A DNA stretch of 64,000 nucleotides from assembly GCF_001417955.2 (NCBI RefSeq), contig NZ_LKTM01000310.1, positions 62,001 to 126,000 on the forward strand. The letters run 5' to 3'. This document shows, piece by piece, positions 32,454 through 43,956 of the stretch (positions are counted from its first letter, which is position 1; the number at the start of each line of letters is the position of its first letter). The notes under the pieces were generated by a model. The model was not told where the DNA came from and made no database searches. It saw only the letters and a list, made by a program, of their open reading frames with translations. The position numbers and the translations under genes were made by a program. This DNA comes from Mycobacterium gordonae. GTDB lineage: Bacteria; Actinomycetota; Actinomycetes; Mycobacteriales; Mycobacteriaceae.

Positions 32454-33431
32454 TTAGGCGTCTTCGAGGAGGTCGGGGGTCACCGCGGATTCGGTGTCGG
32501 GAATCCCGTCCACTTTCGCCTTGCGGTCAGCCATCGACAGCAGACGCCGAATACGCCCTGCCACCGCATCTTTCGTCATCGGCGGGTCGGCGAGCCGACC
32601 GAGTTCCTCCAGTGACGCCTGCCGGTGTTCGACGCGCAGCTGGCCCGCGGTGGCCAGGTGGTCGGGCACCGTGTCGCCGAGAATCTCGAGCGCGCGTTCC
32701 ACGCGGGCGGCGGCGGCGACGGCGGCACGCGCCGAGCGGCGCAGGTTGGCGTCGTCGAAGTTGGCCAGCCGGTTGGCCGTGGCGCGAACCTCCCGGCGCA
32801 GCCGGCGCTCCTCCCAGACCAGCCGGGTGTCCTGGGCGCCCATCCGGGTGAGCAGGGCGCCGATGGCCTCGCCGTCGCGCACCACCACCCGGTCGGCGCC
32901 GCGCACCTCGCGGGCTTTGGCGCTGACCCCCAGTCGGCGCGCCGCACCGACCAGCGCCAGCGCCGCCTCCGGCCCGGGACAACTCACCTCCAGGGCCGAC
33001 GAGCGGCCGGGCTCGGTCAACGACCCGTGCGCCAGGAAAGCTCCCCGCCAGGCGGCTTCGGCGTCCGCGATGCTGCCGCCGACGACCTGCGCCGGCAGCC
33101 CGCGGACCGGACGTCCGCGCATGTCCAGCAGGCCGGTCTGGCGTGCCAGGGCCTCGCCGTCGTTGGCCACCCGCAACACGTACCGGGTGTTCTTGCGGAT
33201 TCCACTGGCCGACAACACATGCACCACCGCGTTGTAGCCGTAGAGGTCGAAGATGTCCTTGCGCAGCCGCCGCGCGATGCTGCCCAGATCGACCTCGGCC
33301 TCGACGACCACCCGGCCGGCCACGATGTGCAGCCCGCCGGCGAACCTCAGCAGGGACGTGACTTCCGCGCGCCGCGCGCTGACCGACTTGACCACCAGGC
33401 GGCTCAGCTCGTCCTTGACTTCGGTCGTCAT
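32454..33431 (-). CDS. whiA: Sporulation-type regulator WhiA (325 aa)
   Basis: DNA-binding protein of actinobacteria related to LAGLIDADG homing endonucleases; in Streptomyces it controls sporulation septation with WhiB. The N-terminal half resembles the degenerate endonuclease fold ([20 protein letters not shown]). The C-terminal HTH lies in the region [20 protein letters not shown]. Very close to the 325-aa Rv1423. ATG 33431 overlaps the yvcK stop by ATGA; an in-frame GTG two codons upstream is less likely. Fourth gene of the uvrC-rapZ-yvcK-whiA operon. Confidence 0.96.
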   Translation of the reverse strand: MTTEVKDELSRLVVKSVSARRAEVTSLLRFAGGLHIVAGRVVVEAEVDLGSIARRLRKDIFDLYGYNAVVHVLSASGIRKNTRYVLRVANDGEALARQTGLLDMRGRPVRGLPAQVVGGSIADAEAAWRGAFLAHGSLTEPGRSSALEVSCPGPEAALALVGAARRLGVSAKAREVRGADRVVVRDGEAIGALLTRMGAQDTRLVWEERRLRREVRATANRLANFDDANLRRSARAAVAAAARVERALEILGDTVPDHLATAGQLRVEHRQASLEELGRLADPPMTKDAVAGRIRRLLSMADRKAKVDGIPDTESAVTPDLLEDA

Positions 33432-34453
33432 CGCCACGCGTCGTCACCCCTCGGTCGTGCACCGTCGATCGGTATCTCTTCTGTGGCCTTCACCGCGGGC
33501 GCCGCCGGATCCTTTTGCACACGCACCCCGTCCAGGACCGCCGCCAGCTTGCCCGGGTCATGTAAAGGTGTACCAGGTCGGGCCACGTCGGCGAAGTGGA
33601 CCTCGGCCTGCAGCAGGGTGGCGGTGCGTCGAAGTTGGTCACGCTCGCGGTCGCTGGGCACACGTTCGGCGTCGATGATGATGTCGTCCACCGTGAACCC
33701 GGGCGCATGCTGGGCCAGCACGTGCAGATGACGTTCCACCGAGAAGCCGGCCGTCTCCCCCGGCTCGGCGACCAGGTTCAGCACCAGCGCCTTGCGGGCC
33801 TCGGTGGCCTGCAACGCCTGCAGCAGCCCGGGCACCATGACGTGCGGGATCACGCTGGTGAACCAGGAGCCCGGACCCAGCACCACCAACTCGGCCGACA
33901 TGATGGCGTCGACGGCCTGCCGGGTGGCCGGCGGATCGGCCGGCAACAACCGCACCCGGCGCACCTTGCCCGGCGTCGATGCGATGGCGACCTGGCCGCG
34001 GATCACCCGGAACATGCGCGGGTCCGACTCCAGCCCGGACACGTCCGCCTCGATCTGCAGCGCGATCGGGCACATCGGCAGCACCCGCCCCTTCACGCCC
34101 AGGATGCGCCCGATCTCGTCGAGGGCGGCGACCGGGTCGGCCAGCAGCTCGGACATCCCGGCCAGCAGCAGGTTTCCGATCGGGTGCCCGGCCAGTGCAC
34201 CGCTACCGCCGAACCGGTGTTGCAGGATGGTCGCCCACAACCGGCCGTGGGGACTGTCAGATGCCAACGCGGCCAACGCCATTCGCAGGTCACCCGGCGG
34301 CACCACGTCCAGCTCGCTACGCAGCCGGCCCGACGACCCGCCGTCGTCGGCGACGGTCACGATCGCGGTGACGTGCGGTGTCAGCCGGCGCGCCGCCGAC
34401 AGCGTCGCGTACAGGCCGTGGCCGCCGCCGAGCGCGACAATGTTCTCCGTCAT
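33428..34453 (-). CDS. yvcK: YvcK/CuvA family protein (341 aa)
   Basis: UDP-sugar-binding protein of the CofD-like fold, needed for growth on gluconeogenic carbon sources and cell-wall homeostasis in Bacillus; the mycobacterial homologue Rv1422 was named CuvA. The nucleotide loop [18 protein letters not shown] is at the N-terminus, followed by [29 protein letters not shown] is the central motif. Length matches Rv1422 (342 aa). Overlaps rapZ by ATGA. The conserved rapZ-yvcK-whiA order is found across Gram-positive bacteria. Confidence 0.95.
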   Translation of the reverse strand: MTENIVALGGGHGLYATLSAARRLTPHVTAIVTVADDGGSSGRLRSELDVVPPGDLRMALAALASDSPHGRLWATILQHRFGGSGALAGHPIGNLLLAGMSELLADPVAALDEIGRILGVKGRVLPMCPIALQIEADVSGLESDPRMFRVIRGQVAIASTPGKVRRVRLLPADPPATRQAVDAIMSAELVVLGPGSWFTSVIPHVMVPGLLQALQATEARKALVLNLVAEPGETAGFSVERHLHVLAQHAPGFTVDDIIIDAERVPSDRERDQLRRTATLLQAEVHFADVARPGTPLHDPGKLAAVLDGVRVQKDPAAPAVKATEEIPIDGARPRGDDAWR

Positions 34454-35334
34454 TCGCGGCCCAGATCCCGATGCAGCGCCCGCACCGTCAACTGCGGATC
34501 CGAGCGCAACAGACCCATGAGTGCCTCGGCGATCGCCACGCTGCGGTGCTTGCCCCCGGTACAGCCGATGGCGACCGTCATGTAGCGCTTCCCCTCCCGC
34601 CGATAGCCGTCGACCACCAGCGACAACAGACGATGGTAGGTCTCGAGGAAGTCGGCCGCGCCAGGTTGGCTCAGCACGTAGTCACGGACCGGTTCGTGTT
34701 GGCCGGTCAGCGGGCGCAACTCGTCCACCCAGTGCGGGTTGGGCAGGAACCGGACGTCCATCACCATGTCGGCGTCCATCGGCAGGCCGTACTTGAAGCC
34801 GAACGACTCGACCGTGACGCTCGTGGTGGCGCCGCCGTTGCCGCCGAAGGCCCGCTCGATGCTTTCCCGCAGGCCGCGCACCGACAGGGTCGACGTGTCG
34901 ATGATCAGGTCCGCGGTGGCGCGCACCGGGGCCAGCATCCGGCGCTCGGCGGCGATGCCTTCGGCGAGTGTCTGTTGGCCCTGCAGCGGATGGCTGCGCC
35001 GGTTGTTCTCGTAGCGGCGCACCAACATGTCGTCGGAGGCCTCCATGAACACCACCCGGGGCGTGATGTTGCGGGTGGCCAGTTCGTTGCGGACCTCGTC
35101 CAGATCGCCGGTGAAGCCGCGGGACCGGACATCCATGACGACCGCCAGCTGGGTGATTCGCGATCCGGCGGCCAACCCGAAATCCACCATGCGGGTGATC
35201 AACTGCGGCGGCAGATTGTCGGCCACATACCAGCCGAGGTCCTCGAGAACCTTGGCGGCCGTACCCCGGCCGGCACCCGACAACCCGGTCACCAGAACGA
35301 CGTCGATGCCGGCGGCGTTGTCGCTGTTCGTCAT
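34450..35334 (-). CDS. rapZ: RapZ-like P-loop NTP-binding protein (294 aa)
   Basis: Walker A motif [14 protein letters not shown] at about residues 13-26 (K replaced by R-G-T variant, as in actinobacterial members) and the C-terminal RapZ domain with [17 protein letters not shown]. In E. coli RapZ is an RNA-binding adaptor controlling GlmS; the role in mycobacteria, which lack GlmY/GlmZ, is unknown. Length and neighbours match Rv1421. ATG 35334 overlaps the uvrC stop. Confidence 0.95.
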   Translation of the reverse strand: MTNSDNAAGIDVVLVTGLSGAGRGTAAKVLEDLGWYVADNLPPQLITRMVDFGLAAGSRITQLAVVMDVRSRGFTGDLDEVRNELATRNITPRVVFMEASDDMLVRRYENNRRSHPLQGQQTLAEGIAAERRMLAPVRATADLIIDTSTLSVRGLRESIERAFGGNGGATTSVTVESFGFKYGLPMDADMVMDVRFLPNPHWVDELRPLTGQHEPVRDYVLSQPGAADFLETYHRLLSLVVDGYRREGKRYMTVAIGCTGGKHRSVAIAEALMGLLRSDPQLTVRALHRDLGRE

Positions 35335-37274
35335 TCCGAAGCTCCCGTCGCGTCAGGCCGTAGTGCCTCGAGTACGGCGGTGGCGGTGGCGACGCCGATA
35401 CCCGGAACGGCGGTGATCTGGTCGACGGTGGCCTCCTTGAGGCGGGCTATCGATCCGAAGTGGGTGACCAGTGCCTTGCGCCGGTGCTCGCCCAATCCCG
35501 GCACGGAGTCCAGCGCCGAGGCCGTCATTCGCTTGGATCGCTTGCTGCGATGGTATGCGATGGCGAAGCGGTGCGCCTCGTCGCGCACCCGCTGCAGCAG
35601 ATACAGACCCTCGCTGTTGCGGGGCATGATGACGGGGTCGGGCTCGGCGGGCACCCAGATCTCCTCCAGGCGCTTGGCCAGGCCGATCACCGCGACGTCG
35701 GTGATGCCCAGCTCGTCCAGTACGGCGCTGGCGGCGTTGACCTGCGGGGCGCCGCCGTCCACCACATACAGGTTCGGCGGATAGGCAAACCGGCGCGATT
35801 TGCCTTCCGCGGTAAGCACATTGGGGTCGCTCTGGTCACTGAGATGCCGCAGGAACCGGCGGCGCGTCACCTCGGCGATGGACGCCACGTCGTCCGAGCG
35901 TCCCTGGCCCCCGGCCTCGCGGATGCCGAAGTGCCGGTAGTCCGACTTACGCGGCAGCCCGTCCTCGAAAACCACAAGGGAGCCGACGACATCCGTGCCC
36001 TGCACATGGCTGATGTCGACGCACTCGATGCGCAGCGGGGCATCGGCAAGGCCGAGCGCATCCTGAATATTCTGCAGCGCAGCCGATCTCGCATTGAAGT
36101 CACCGGCCCGCTTCAATTTGTGTTGCTGCAGAGCCTCTTTCGCATTGCGTTCCACCGTTTCGGCGAGCGCCTTCTTGTCACCGCGCCGCGGCACCCGCAG
36201 GGTGACCTTGGCGCCGCGCAATCCCGACAGCCAACTGGCCAGCTCGTCGTGGTTGGAGGGCAGGCAGGGCACCAGCACCTCGCGCGGCACGGGGTTGACG
36301 GACTCGTCGGCGGAACCACCCAGTTCGGCCTGCTCCCCATAGAACTGCGTCAGGAACTGCTCCACCAGCTGCTCGGCACCCGAATCACCGGGATCCCCGG
36401 ACTTTTCGACGATCCAGCCGCGCTGACCGCGCACCCGTCCCCCGCGGACGTGGAACACCTGCACGGCGGCCTCGAGATCGTCGTCGGCGAAGGCGACCAC
36501 GTCGGCGTCGGTGCCGTCACCGAACACCACGGCCTGCTTTTCCATGGCCCGCCGCAGCGCGCCCAGGTCATCACGCAACCGGGCGGCCCGTTCGAAGTCC
36601 AGCTCGGCGGATGCGGCGTGCATCTGTTGTTCGAGTTCGCGCGCGAAGCGTTCGGTCTTGCCGGACAGGAAGTCGCAGAAGTCCAGGACGATCCGGCGGT
36701 GCTGCTCGGCGCTGACCCGCCCGACGCAGGGCGCCGAACACTTGTCGATGTAGCCGAGCAGGCAGGGACGGTCGATCTGGTTGTGCCGCTTGAAGACTCC
36801 GTTGGAACAGGTGCGGGCCGGGAAGACCCGGGTGAGCAGGTCCAGAGTTTCGCGGATCGCCCACGCGTGCGAGTAAGGCCCGAAGTACCGCACCCCCTTG
36901 CGCCGCGGCCCGCGGTAGACCATCAACCGCGGGTACTCCTCGTTGAGGGTGACGGCGAGCACCGGGTATGACTTGTCGTCGCGGTAGCGGACGTTGAAGC
37001 GCGGATCGAACTCCTTGATCCAGTTGTATTCCAGCTGGAGAGCCTCGACCTCGGTGTTGACCACGGTCCACTCGACCTTTGCCGCGGTGGTCACCATCTG
37101 CCGGGTCCGTGGGTGCAGTCCGGCGATATCGGCGAAGTACGACGTCAGCCGGCTGCGCAGGCTCTTGGCCTTGCCGACGTAGATGACGCGCCCGTGGGTG
37201 TCCCGGAACCGGTAGACGCCCGGCTCGACCGGGATGGACCCGGGCGCAGGACGGTAGGAGGCGGGATCTGGCAC
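35331..37274 (-). CDS. uvrC: Excinuclease ABC subunit C (647 aa)
   Basis: Nucleotide excision repair nuclease that incises both sides of the lesion after UvrAB loading. Domain order: GIY-YIG endonuclease (about 15-95; GVYRFRD and [14 protein letters not shown]), a Cys-rich segment [13 protein letters not shown], a UVR motif (about 205-235), RNaseH-like endonuclease ([22 protein letters not shown]) and two C-terminal helix-hairpin-helix motifs ([21 protein letters not shown]). GTG 37274 is the start. First gene of the uvrC-rapZ-yvcK-whiA operon. Confidence 0.97.
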   Translation of the reverse strand: MPDPASYRPAPGSIPVEPGVYRFRDTHGRVIYVGKAKSLRSRLTSYFADIAGLHPRTRQMVTTAAKVEWTVVNTEVEALQLEYNWIKEFDPRFNVRYRDDKSYPVLAVTLNEEYPRLMVYRGPRRKGVRYFGPYSHAWAIRETLDLLTRVFPARTCSNGVFKRHNQIDRPCLLGYIDKCSAPCVGRVSAEQHRRIVLDFCDFLSGKTERFARELEQQMHAASAELDFERAARLRDDLGALRRAMEKQAVVFGDGTDADVVAFADDDLEAAVQVFHVRGGRVRGQRGWIVEKSGDPGDSGAEQLVEQFLTQFYGEQAELGGSADESVNPVPREVLVPCLPSNHDELASWLSGLRGAKVTLRVPRRGDKKALAETVERNAKEALQQHKLKRAGDFNARSAALQNIQDALGLADAPLRIECVDISHVQGTDVVGSLVVFEDGLPRKSDYRHFGIREAGGQGRSDDVASIAEVTRRRFLRHLSDQSDPNVLTAEGKSRRFAYPPNLYVVDGGAPQVNAASAVLDELGITDVAVIGLAKRLEEIWVPAEPDPVIMPRNSEGLYLLQRVRDEAHRFAIAYHRSKRSKRMTASALDSVPGLGEHRRKALVTHFGSIARLKEATVDQITAVPGIGVATATAVLEALRPDATGASE

Positions 37275-37477
37275 GTGTCCAGGCTAGTGGTCGCCGGAAC
37301 CGCGGCGGGGCATAGGGATCGGCGCCGACGGCTCGTGAGCTGCCGTGGGCGCCCTCTCCCGGGGCAGCGCCTCACGAAACAGTCGCGAACACCTGCCAAA
37401 CACCAGCAAAGCGCGCATGAATTTATTATTTTGAAAGTTGCCAACGGGGGCAGGCACGGGGACTCGTGGTGGGTCAG

Positions 37478-38962
37478 ATGTCGTTTCTAGCTGTCATGCC
37501 AGCATTGCTGGCTGGCGCAGCCGCCGACGTTGACGGCATCGAATCGCTGCTTCTCAGGGCCAATCGGGCCGCTGCCACGTCCACCACCGAGGTGCTGGCA
37601 GCAGCCGGCGACGAGGTATCCGTCGCGATCGCCCGGCTGTTCTCCGGACACGCCCAGGAGTACCAGGCACTGAGCACCCGGGCGGCCGCATTCCAGACCG
37701 AATTGGCGCGCGCGTTGAACGCCGCCGCGACCCAGTACGCGGTCGCCGAGGCCGCGGCCGCTGCGGATCTGTCGGCCCAGAGTATCGAGCAGGGGTTGCT
37801 CGACGTCGTCAACCTGCCCACGAACCTGCTGCTCGGGCGGCCGCTGATCGGAGATGGCGCCAGCGGGACGACGAACGCGCAGGGCGTCGGAACGCCAGGT
37901 GGTGGCGGCGGCCTGTTCTTCGGCAACGGCGGCAGGGGCGGTGACAGCATCGCGGTGGGAGTCGTCGGCGGCGCCGGCGGTCCGGCCGGGCTACTCGGCA
38001 CCGGCGGCACCGGAGGCATGGGCGGCTTCGGCGCCCCCGGTGGGGCCGGCGGCACCGGAGGGTGGTTGTACGGGAACGGTGGCACCGGCGGCATCGGCGG
38101 TCCGTTCAGCGTCGGCGGCACGGGCGGCGCACCCGCGGTTCCGGTGCTAGTGGACCACCAGCTGCACCGACCGTATGTGAACGTGTCCATCGGTGGCGGT
38201 CCGATTTCGCAGGTGGTTCTCGACACCGGTTCGGTGGGCCTGATCGTTCCGCCGCAAGACGTGAACTTCGCGTCCCTCGGCGCGGTCACTCACTCGGGGT
38301 ACAGCATCACCTACGGCGACCTCGCCAACCAGATCACCGAAACGTACGACACCTATGCGACGACGGTGAATTTCGGAAACGGGATCATCACCGCGCCCAC
38401 CAACATCGGGGTGATCACGTCCGTCGCGCAGACGGTCAACGGCGTGACCACCATTCTCCCGACATCAGCGGGAGTGCCAGTGCTCGGTATCGGAGCAACC
38501 CAGTTGGGCGGGTCCCCCATTGCCGGTCCGGTACAGGCACTCCCGGGCACATTGAGCCAGGGCATCCTGATCAACGAGCCCGCGGGACTCGTTCAGTTCG
38601 GCGCCAACCCGGGCACCGCCTTCGCCGTCTCGAACGGCGCTCCGATCACCAACCTGCTGGTGAGCGTCAACGGAGGCATTCCCCTGCCCGTGTTCGGCGC
38701 GATCGTCGATACCGGTGGCCTATCGGGTCTCCTGCCCTTCTACCTCGGGACCGGAGCTGTCGACGGATTGGTACCGGCCGGAACCCACCTGACGTTCTAC
38801 ACCGACGGCGGCGTGCCGCTGTATCAGCAGACCGTCGGCGCCGGCTCCGACGCGCCGCGCGTCGGGTTCTTGAGTATGAATACCGGCAACACTCCCTTTG
38901 AACTGATGCCGATCTATTTCTCGTACAGCACGCCGTCGGGAACGATTTTCTACAATCGCTAG
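37478..38962 (+). CDS. PE family protein with aspartic protease domain (494 aa)
   Basis: Predicted ESX-secreted, surface-located protease. The PE domain (about 1-110) carries the secretion signal Y87-A-V-A-E91 (YxxxE). A short Gly/Asn-rich PGRS-like linker (about 128-220, GGTGG units) joins it to a pepsin-like domain with two catalytic motifs, D249-T-G-S and D411-T-G. This is the architecture of the PecA/PecB/PecC group (PE_PGRS35, PE_PGRS16, PE26) known to process secreted PE proteins. The start at ATG 37478 gives the typical MSF beginning. A protease here is not in the matching M. tuberculosis position, where Rv1419 lies. Stop overlaps the convergent lprH stop. Confidence 0.93.
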   Translation: MSFLAVMPALLAGAAADVDGIESLLLRANRAAATSTTEVLAAAGDEVSVAIARLFSGHAQEYQALSTRAAAFQTELARALNAAATQYAVAEAAAAADLSAQSIEQGLLDVVNLPTNLLLGRPLIGDGASGTTNAQGVGTPGGGGGLFFGNGGRGGDSIAVGVVGGAGGPAGLLGTGGTGGMGGFGAPGGAGGTGGWLYGNGGTGGIGGPFSVGGTGGAPAVPVLVDHQLHRPYVNVSIGGGPISQVVLDTGSVGLIVPPQDVNFASLGAVTHSGYSITYGDLANQITETYDTYATTVNFGNGIITAPTNIGVITSVAQTVNGVTTILPTSAGVPVLGIGATQLGGSPIAGPVQALPGTLSQGILINEPAGLVQFGANPGTAFAVSNGAPITNLLVSVNGGIPLPVFGAIVDTGGLSGLLPFYLGTGAVDGLVPAGTHLTFYTDGGVPLYQQTVGAGSDAPRVGFLSMNTGNTPFELMPIYFSYSTPSGTIFYNR

Positions 38963-39614
38963 GCGGTGCGACGGCTCAACTGCGCCTTGCGAATTGGCGC
39001 CCACTCGGCCATCGGGAAACCTGGCGCGGCATCGCACGCGGTGATCAGTAGAACCGCCTTGGTCTCCGCGATCAGGCCGTAGCTGCAGGTCCAGTCCGGA
39101 CGACCCATGCTCCAGGTCATGATGTCGTCTTGCGGTGAGCCGAACTCGGTGACTTGCATCGGCTCGAAATCCCCGCGTGGGCTTGACCCCACCGCATCAC
39201 CCCGGCAGTCGGAGACGTCGCCGAACGCCTTCCAGGCCACCCCATAGGGTCGCAGTTCGTAGTCGTACACGCTGATCGATTCGGCGTACCGCTTCGCATC
39301 GCCGAAGGTGTAGGCCGACTCGGCGTAGTCACTGGCATCAGATGGCCGCAGCGGCGACCTCCGGAAGAGCAGCGCCGCCGTGCATTCCTTCGGCCGGACG
39401 CTGGTGAAGTAGTCGTCCCCGAGGGGAGCCGACCGGGCCGGTCCCCATGGCGTTTCGTCTCCATCCGCCAGCAGCAGTTCGCGCACGGAAGGTGCGCGAG
39501 CTGATTGGCCTTTCGCTCGCACCGCGTGCCCGTCCACCGACGAGGTGCAGCCGGCCGAGACCGTGGCGGCGAGGCAGAGCATGAACGCCGCCCGGCGTCG
39601 CCGACCAGCTGCCA

Positions 39615-39615
<1 letters not shown>
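38959..39615 (-). CDS. lprH: Lipoprotein LprH-like (218 aa)
   Basis: Predicted cell-envelope lipoprotein. A basic start (MAAGRRRRAA), hydrophobic core and lipobox S-A-G-C place the lipidated cysteine at residue 23. The mature part has conserved cysteines in KECTAALL, VSDCRGDA and WTCSYGL. ATG 39615 overlaps the previous stop by one base (TGATG); upstream frames are arginine-rich shadows. Follows the PH-domain gene as in M. tuberculosis (Rv1417-Rv1418). Function unknown. Confidence 0.9.
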
Positions 39616-40613
<998 letters not shown>

Positions 40614-40617
<4 letters not shown>

Positions 40618-41891
40618 AGCGCCCCACCGAATTCACCTGGCAGATGGACTGATTCGTGGAAATCATCCAGCCCGGCCAGGTCGTGGCCCATCTTGTCACG
40701 CTTGGTCATCAGGTAGCGGATGTTCTCCGCGTTGGCGCGCACCGGCAGCGGCACCCTCTCGATGATGTGCAAGCCATAGCCGTCCAGGCCGACCCGTTTG
40801 GCCGGGTTGTTGGTCAGCAACCGCATCGAGCGGACGCCGAGATCCACGAGTATCTGGGCGCCGATGCCGTAATCCCTTGCATCGGCTGGCAATCCGAGCT
40901 TGAGATTGGCGTCCACGGTGTCTTCGCCGGCGTCCTGCAACTGATAGGCCTGAAGCTTGTGCATGAGCCCGATTCCGCGGCCCTCGTGTCCGCGCATGTA
41001 GAGCACAACACCGCGTCCCTCGCGGGCCACCATGGCCATCGCGGCGTCCAGCTGCGGCCCGCAGTCGCAGCGACGCGACCCGAAAACGTCGCCGGTGAGG
41101 CATTCCGAGTGCACGCGCACCAGCACGTCATCACCCTCACCCATAGGCCCGACGATGTCGCCGCGGACCAGCGCGACGTGTTCGACGTCCTCATAGATGC
41201 TGGAGTATCCGATCGCGCGGAACTCTCCGTGCCGGGTCGGGATCCGGGCCTCGGCGATGCGCTCGATGTGCTTCTCGTGCTTGCGGCGCCACTCGATCAG
41301 GTCCGCGATGGTGATCATCGCGAGCCCGTGTTCGTCGGCGAACACGCGCAACTCGTCGGTCTGGGCCATCGCGCCCTCGTCTTTTTGGCTGACGATCTCG
41401 CAGATGGCGCCCGCCGGTTGCAATCCCGCCATGCGGGCCAGGTCGACCGCGGCCTCGGTGTGCCCGGGGCGGCGCAACACCCCGCCGTCCTTGGCGCGCA
41501 GCGGAACGACGTGTCCGGGCCGGGTGAAATCCGCGGCGATGCTGGCCGGGTCGGCCAGCAACCGCATCGTGGTGGCCCGGTCCGATGCCGAAATCCCGGT
41601 GCCCACACCGATCCTGGCGTCGACGGTGACCGTATATGCCGTGCCGTGCTTGTCCTGGTTCACCGCGTACATCGGCAGCAGGCCCAGCCGGTCACAGATC
41701 TCACCATCCAGTGGGACGCACAGATAGCCCGACGTGTAGCGGACCATGAAGGCGACCAGTTCGGGGGTGGCCTTCTCGGCCGCGAAGATCAGATCGCCTT
41801 CGTTCTCGCGTTCCTCGTCATCGATGACGACGACGGCCTTGCCCGCCGCAATGTCGGCAACCGCCCGTTCGACGGAGTCCAACCTCGTCAT
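40614..41891 (-). CDS. ribBA: Bifunctional DHBP synthase/GTP cyclohydrolase II (425 aa)
   Basis: Both entry reactions of riboflavin synthesis. The N-terminal domain (about 1-205) makes 3,4-dihydroxy-2-butanone 4-phosphate from ribulose 5-phosphate; the [16 protein letters not shown] motif binds the metal. The C-terminal domain (about 210-410) opens GTP; zinc cysteines are in [17 protein letters not shown] and the active-site loop is [10 protein letters not shown]. Length matches RibA2 (Rv1415, 425 aa). ATG 41891 has GTGAGGA upstream. The order ribBA-ribH-PH-lprH is as in M. tuberculosis. No FMN riboswitch was recognised upstream. Confidence 0.96.
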
Positions 41892-42152
41892 CTTCGATTC
41901 CTCACCTGGCTGCTGTTGCTCTCAAGTATGAACCACCGCAGCCCGCCAGTTATTGCCCGTGCTGGTTGAGCGGTCAGCAACTATATGCGGGTTGGCCGTA
42001 CCTGCACCCCGTGACCTGGGCAGACGGCTTGCGGCTTGATACCCGTCCTGCAGGACAGTATTATTTGCTGAAATTCTCGCTAAAAAGCTTTTAAATGCAA
42101 TTTTACGAAATTCGGCGTTAGCCACGACGCTCCTGGCGACTCCGCCGTTCCG
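41892..42152. other. AT-rich junction at the end of the syntenic region
   Basis: 261 bp between ribBA and the nitroreductase gene. Positions 42055-42120 are strikingly AT-rich for this genome (runs such as CTAAAAAGCTTTTAAATG). Gene order matching M. tuberculosis stops here. A minus-strand frame at 41922-42125 (67 codons, GTG with AGGAG 4 nt upstream) uses AT-rich codons foreign to the window and has no recognised domain; it may be a remnant or foreign scrap. Confidence 0.5.
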
Positions 42153-42791
42153 TCAGCCCCTGGGCCGGTCCCACCGATCGGTCACTGCCACTTCCGACAG
42201 CGGTTTACGCCGCACCCGGTGGTGTCCACCTTTGGGCCAGCCCACCGTCAGCAGCGCGGCAATCAGCCAGTCATCGGGTATTCCGATGGCTGACCGCAGG
42301 TCGTCTTCGCAGAATTTATGCCACAAGGTGATGGCCGCCCCCAGACCCTGCGCTCGCGCCGCCAGCAGAAAGTTCTGCACGGCGGGGAAGATCGAGCCCC
42401 CCTGCTGCAATTCGGTGGCGCCTGGTTGCGGCTGAACGCAGAACAGCACAAGCACGGGCGCCGCGCCCCCCGTGTCCATGTGCTCGGCCATCGTTCGCAG
42501 GACGCGTGATCTGGGGTCGTCAGCAGCCTCTTCAGGCAGTGAGATCCGATAGAACTCGGTCATGACGTTCCATGTCTTGTGAGCGGCGGCGGTCACCACC
42601 TCCCGGACACTGTCCGATCTCAGCACCACGAACTTCCATGGCTGCTGGTTACCGCCGGACGGCGCCCAACTGGCGGCTTGCAGGCAGCTGTCGATGACGT
42701 CGTCGGACACCGGCTTGTCGCGGTAGCGGCGCACTGCCGACGCCGTGCGCATGACCTCCCAAAGATCCGCCGGCGCCGACTCTGTACTCAC
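42153..42791 (-). CDS. Nitroreductase family protein (212 aa)
   Basis: FMN-dependent oxidoreductase of the nitroreductase/BluB-like fold, cytosolic. The FMN-binding ASAVRRYRDKPVSDD segment lies near residue 17, then AASWAPSGGNQQPWKFVVL, and AVQNFLLAARAQGLGAAI in the core helix. GTG 42791 overlaps the stop of the upstream reductase gene (GTGA). Part of a minus-strand unit (ACAD, reductase, nitroreductase). In such catabolic settings these enzymes may reduce enoyl or quinoid intermediates; the actual substrate is unknown. Confidence 0.9.
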   Translation of the reverse strand: MSTESAPADLWEVMRTASAVRRYRDKPVSDDVIDSCLQAASWAPSGGNQQPWKFVVLRSDSVREVVTAAAHKTWNVMTEFYRISLPEEAADDPRSRVLRTMAEHMDTGGAAPVLVLFCVQPQPGATELQQGGSIFPAVQNFLLAARAQGLGAAITLWHKFCEDDLRSAIGIPDDWLIAALLTVGWPKGGHHRVRRKPLSEVAVTDRWDRPRG

Positions 42792-43906
42792 GGTCTGGCC
42801 GCCGTAGGCAACATGCCCCGCCATGTGCCGCCACGCGCGGGTCCGGTGACCAGAGGCAGATCGAGGGTGGAGAGCAGCCCGGGTGGGGCGGCCATTACCG
42901 CCGGGATGGCATTCAGTTCGCGCATGACGGTCGCGTACGTGAGACCGCGCATGTTGTTGCCGCGGCCGTGCATCTCGATATCGACGGTGTAGGTGGGCAA
43001 TCCGTCGACGATGACCCGGTAGCCACCGTGTGGCGACGGGTGCCGCGGCCAATCGGGTGCGGATCCTTCACCCATCCGCGTGATGTGTTCCAGTACAACC
43101 CGCTCTTCACCGTCGACCGTGCCGGCGAGCTTAAACCGCATACCGCCCACGGTTCCGGGTTCGATCCATCCCGAAGCGACCTGGTATCGCGACATGGCCA
43201 GCCACTTATGGATCGTCGTCTGCACCCCGTCGAGGGGCAGACCAACGCCATCCGCGACCAGATGTACGACGGGAGACCACAGTGCGGCCAGGCGATCCGG
43301 GTCGAACAGCGGGGCCGGATGATCCGGCGGATGCCCGAAACCCATGAACTCGAACATGATGTCGGGTTGATTGATCGGGCCGTAGTCCAATATTTCGAGC
43401 ATGGTGATGCTCTCGACCACACTGCTGAAGCCGGTCATCGTCAGCGCGATCACGTCGTTCGCCCACCCTGGATCGACGCCGCTGTTGAATAAGCTGGTAC
43501 CGCCTTCGGCACACGCGTTCTCCAGCAACTCCACGGTCTCCGCGTCGGCGGCCGGCGGATAACACAGGGGCACCAATGAGGTGCACACGACGTCTTTACC
43601 TGCACGCAGGCAGCGCGCGATATCCAGCGCCGCGTCGTGGTAGCGATAGTCACCGGATGCGAAATACGCCACCACGTCGGCATCGCCCGACAGCGCGACT
43701 TCGATGTCACGGGTAGCGATGACTCCCGTCAGAGGCATGCCGCAGAGTTCGCCGGCGTCCTTGCCCTCCTTGGCTTCTGCGTGTACCACCACGCCGGCCA
43801 GTTCGAGCCCCGGGTGCGCAATGACAGCGCGTAACGCCGCGACACCTACCTGGCCCGGGCCCCAAAGAATCACTCGTGGCTTCGGTTGACCGTTTGTCAC
43901 CGACAC
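42788..43906 (-). CDS. Dihydrodipicolinate-reductase-like NAD(P) oxidoreductase (372 aa)
   Basis: N-terminal Rossmann domain with VILWGPGQVGVAALRAVIAH (residues 12-31) followed by a DapB-like second domain containing NSGVDPGWANDV. Relatives include 2,4-diaminopentanoate dehydrogenase and several uncharacterised mycobacterial proteins annotated as dihydrodipicolinate reductases. The true DapB length is about 245 aa, so this is not lysine biosynthesis. GTG 43906 begins the frame. Second gene of the minus-strand unit, 50 bp after the ACAD gene. Reaction unknown. Confidence 0.85.
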   Translation of the reverse strand: MSVTNGQPKPRVILWGPGQVGVAALRAVIAHPGLELAGVVVHAEAKEGKDAGELCGMPLTGVIATRDIEVALSGDADVVAYFASGDYRYHDAALDIARCLRAGKDVVCTSLVPLCYPPAADAETVELLENACAEGGTSLFNSGVDPGWANDVIALTMTGFSSVVESITMLEILDYGPINQPDIMFEFMGFGHPPDHPAPLFDPDRLAALWSPVVHLVADGVGLPLDGVQTTIHKWLAMSRYQVASGWIEPGTVGGMRFKLAGTVDGEERVVLEHITRMGEGSAPDWPRHPSPHGGYRVIVDGLPTYTVDIEMHGRGNNMRGLTYATVMRELNAIPAVMAAPPGLLSTLDLPLVTGPARGGTWRGMLPTAARP

Positions 43907-43956
43907 CCCCTCGGCTCGCTATTGACAACACCATTCCCGAATTCAGACGAGCAGGG

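Noticed and set aside
42788-43906. Annotation as DapB of lysine biosynthesis
   Set aside because: At 372 aa it is far longer than DapB and lacks the DapB substrate motif; only the N-terminal fold is shared.
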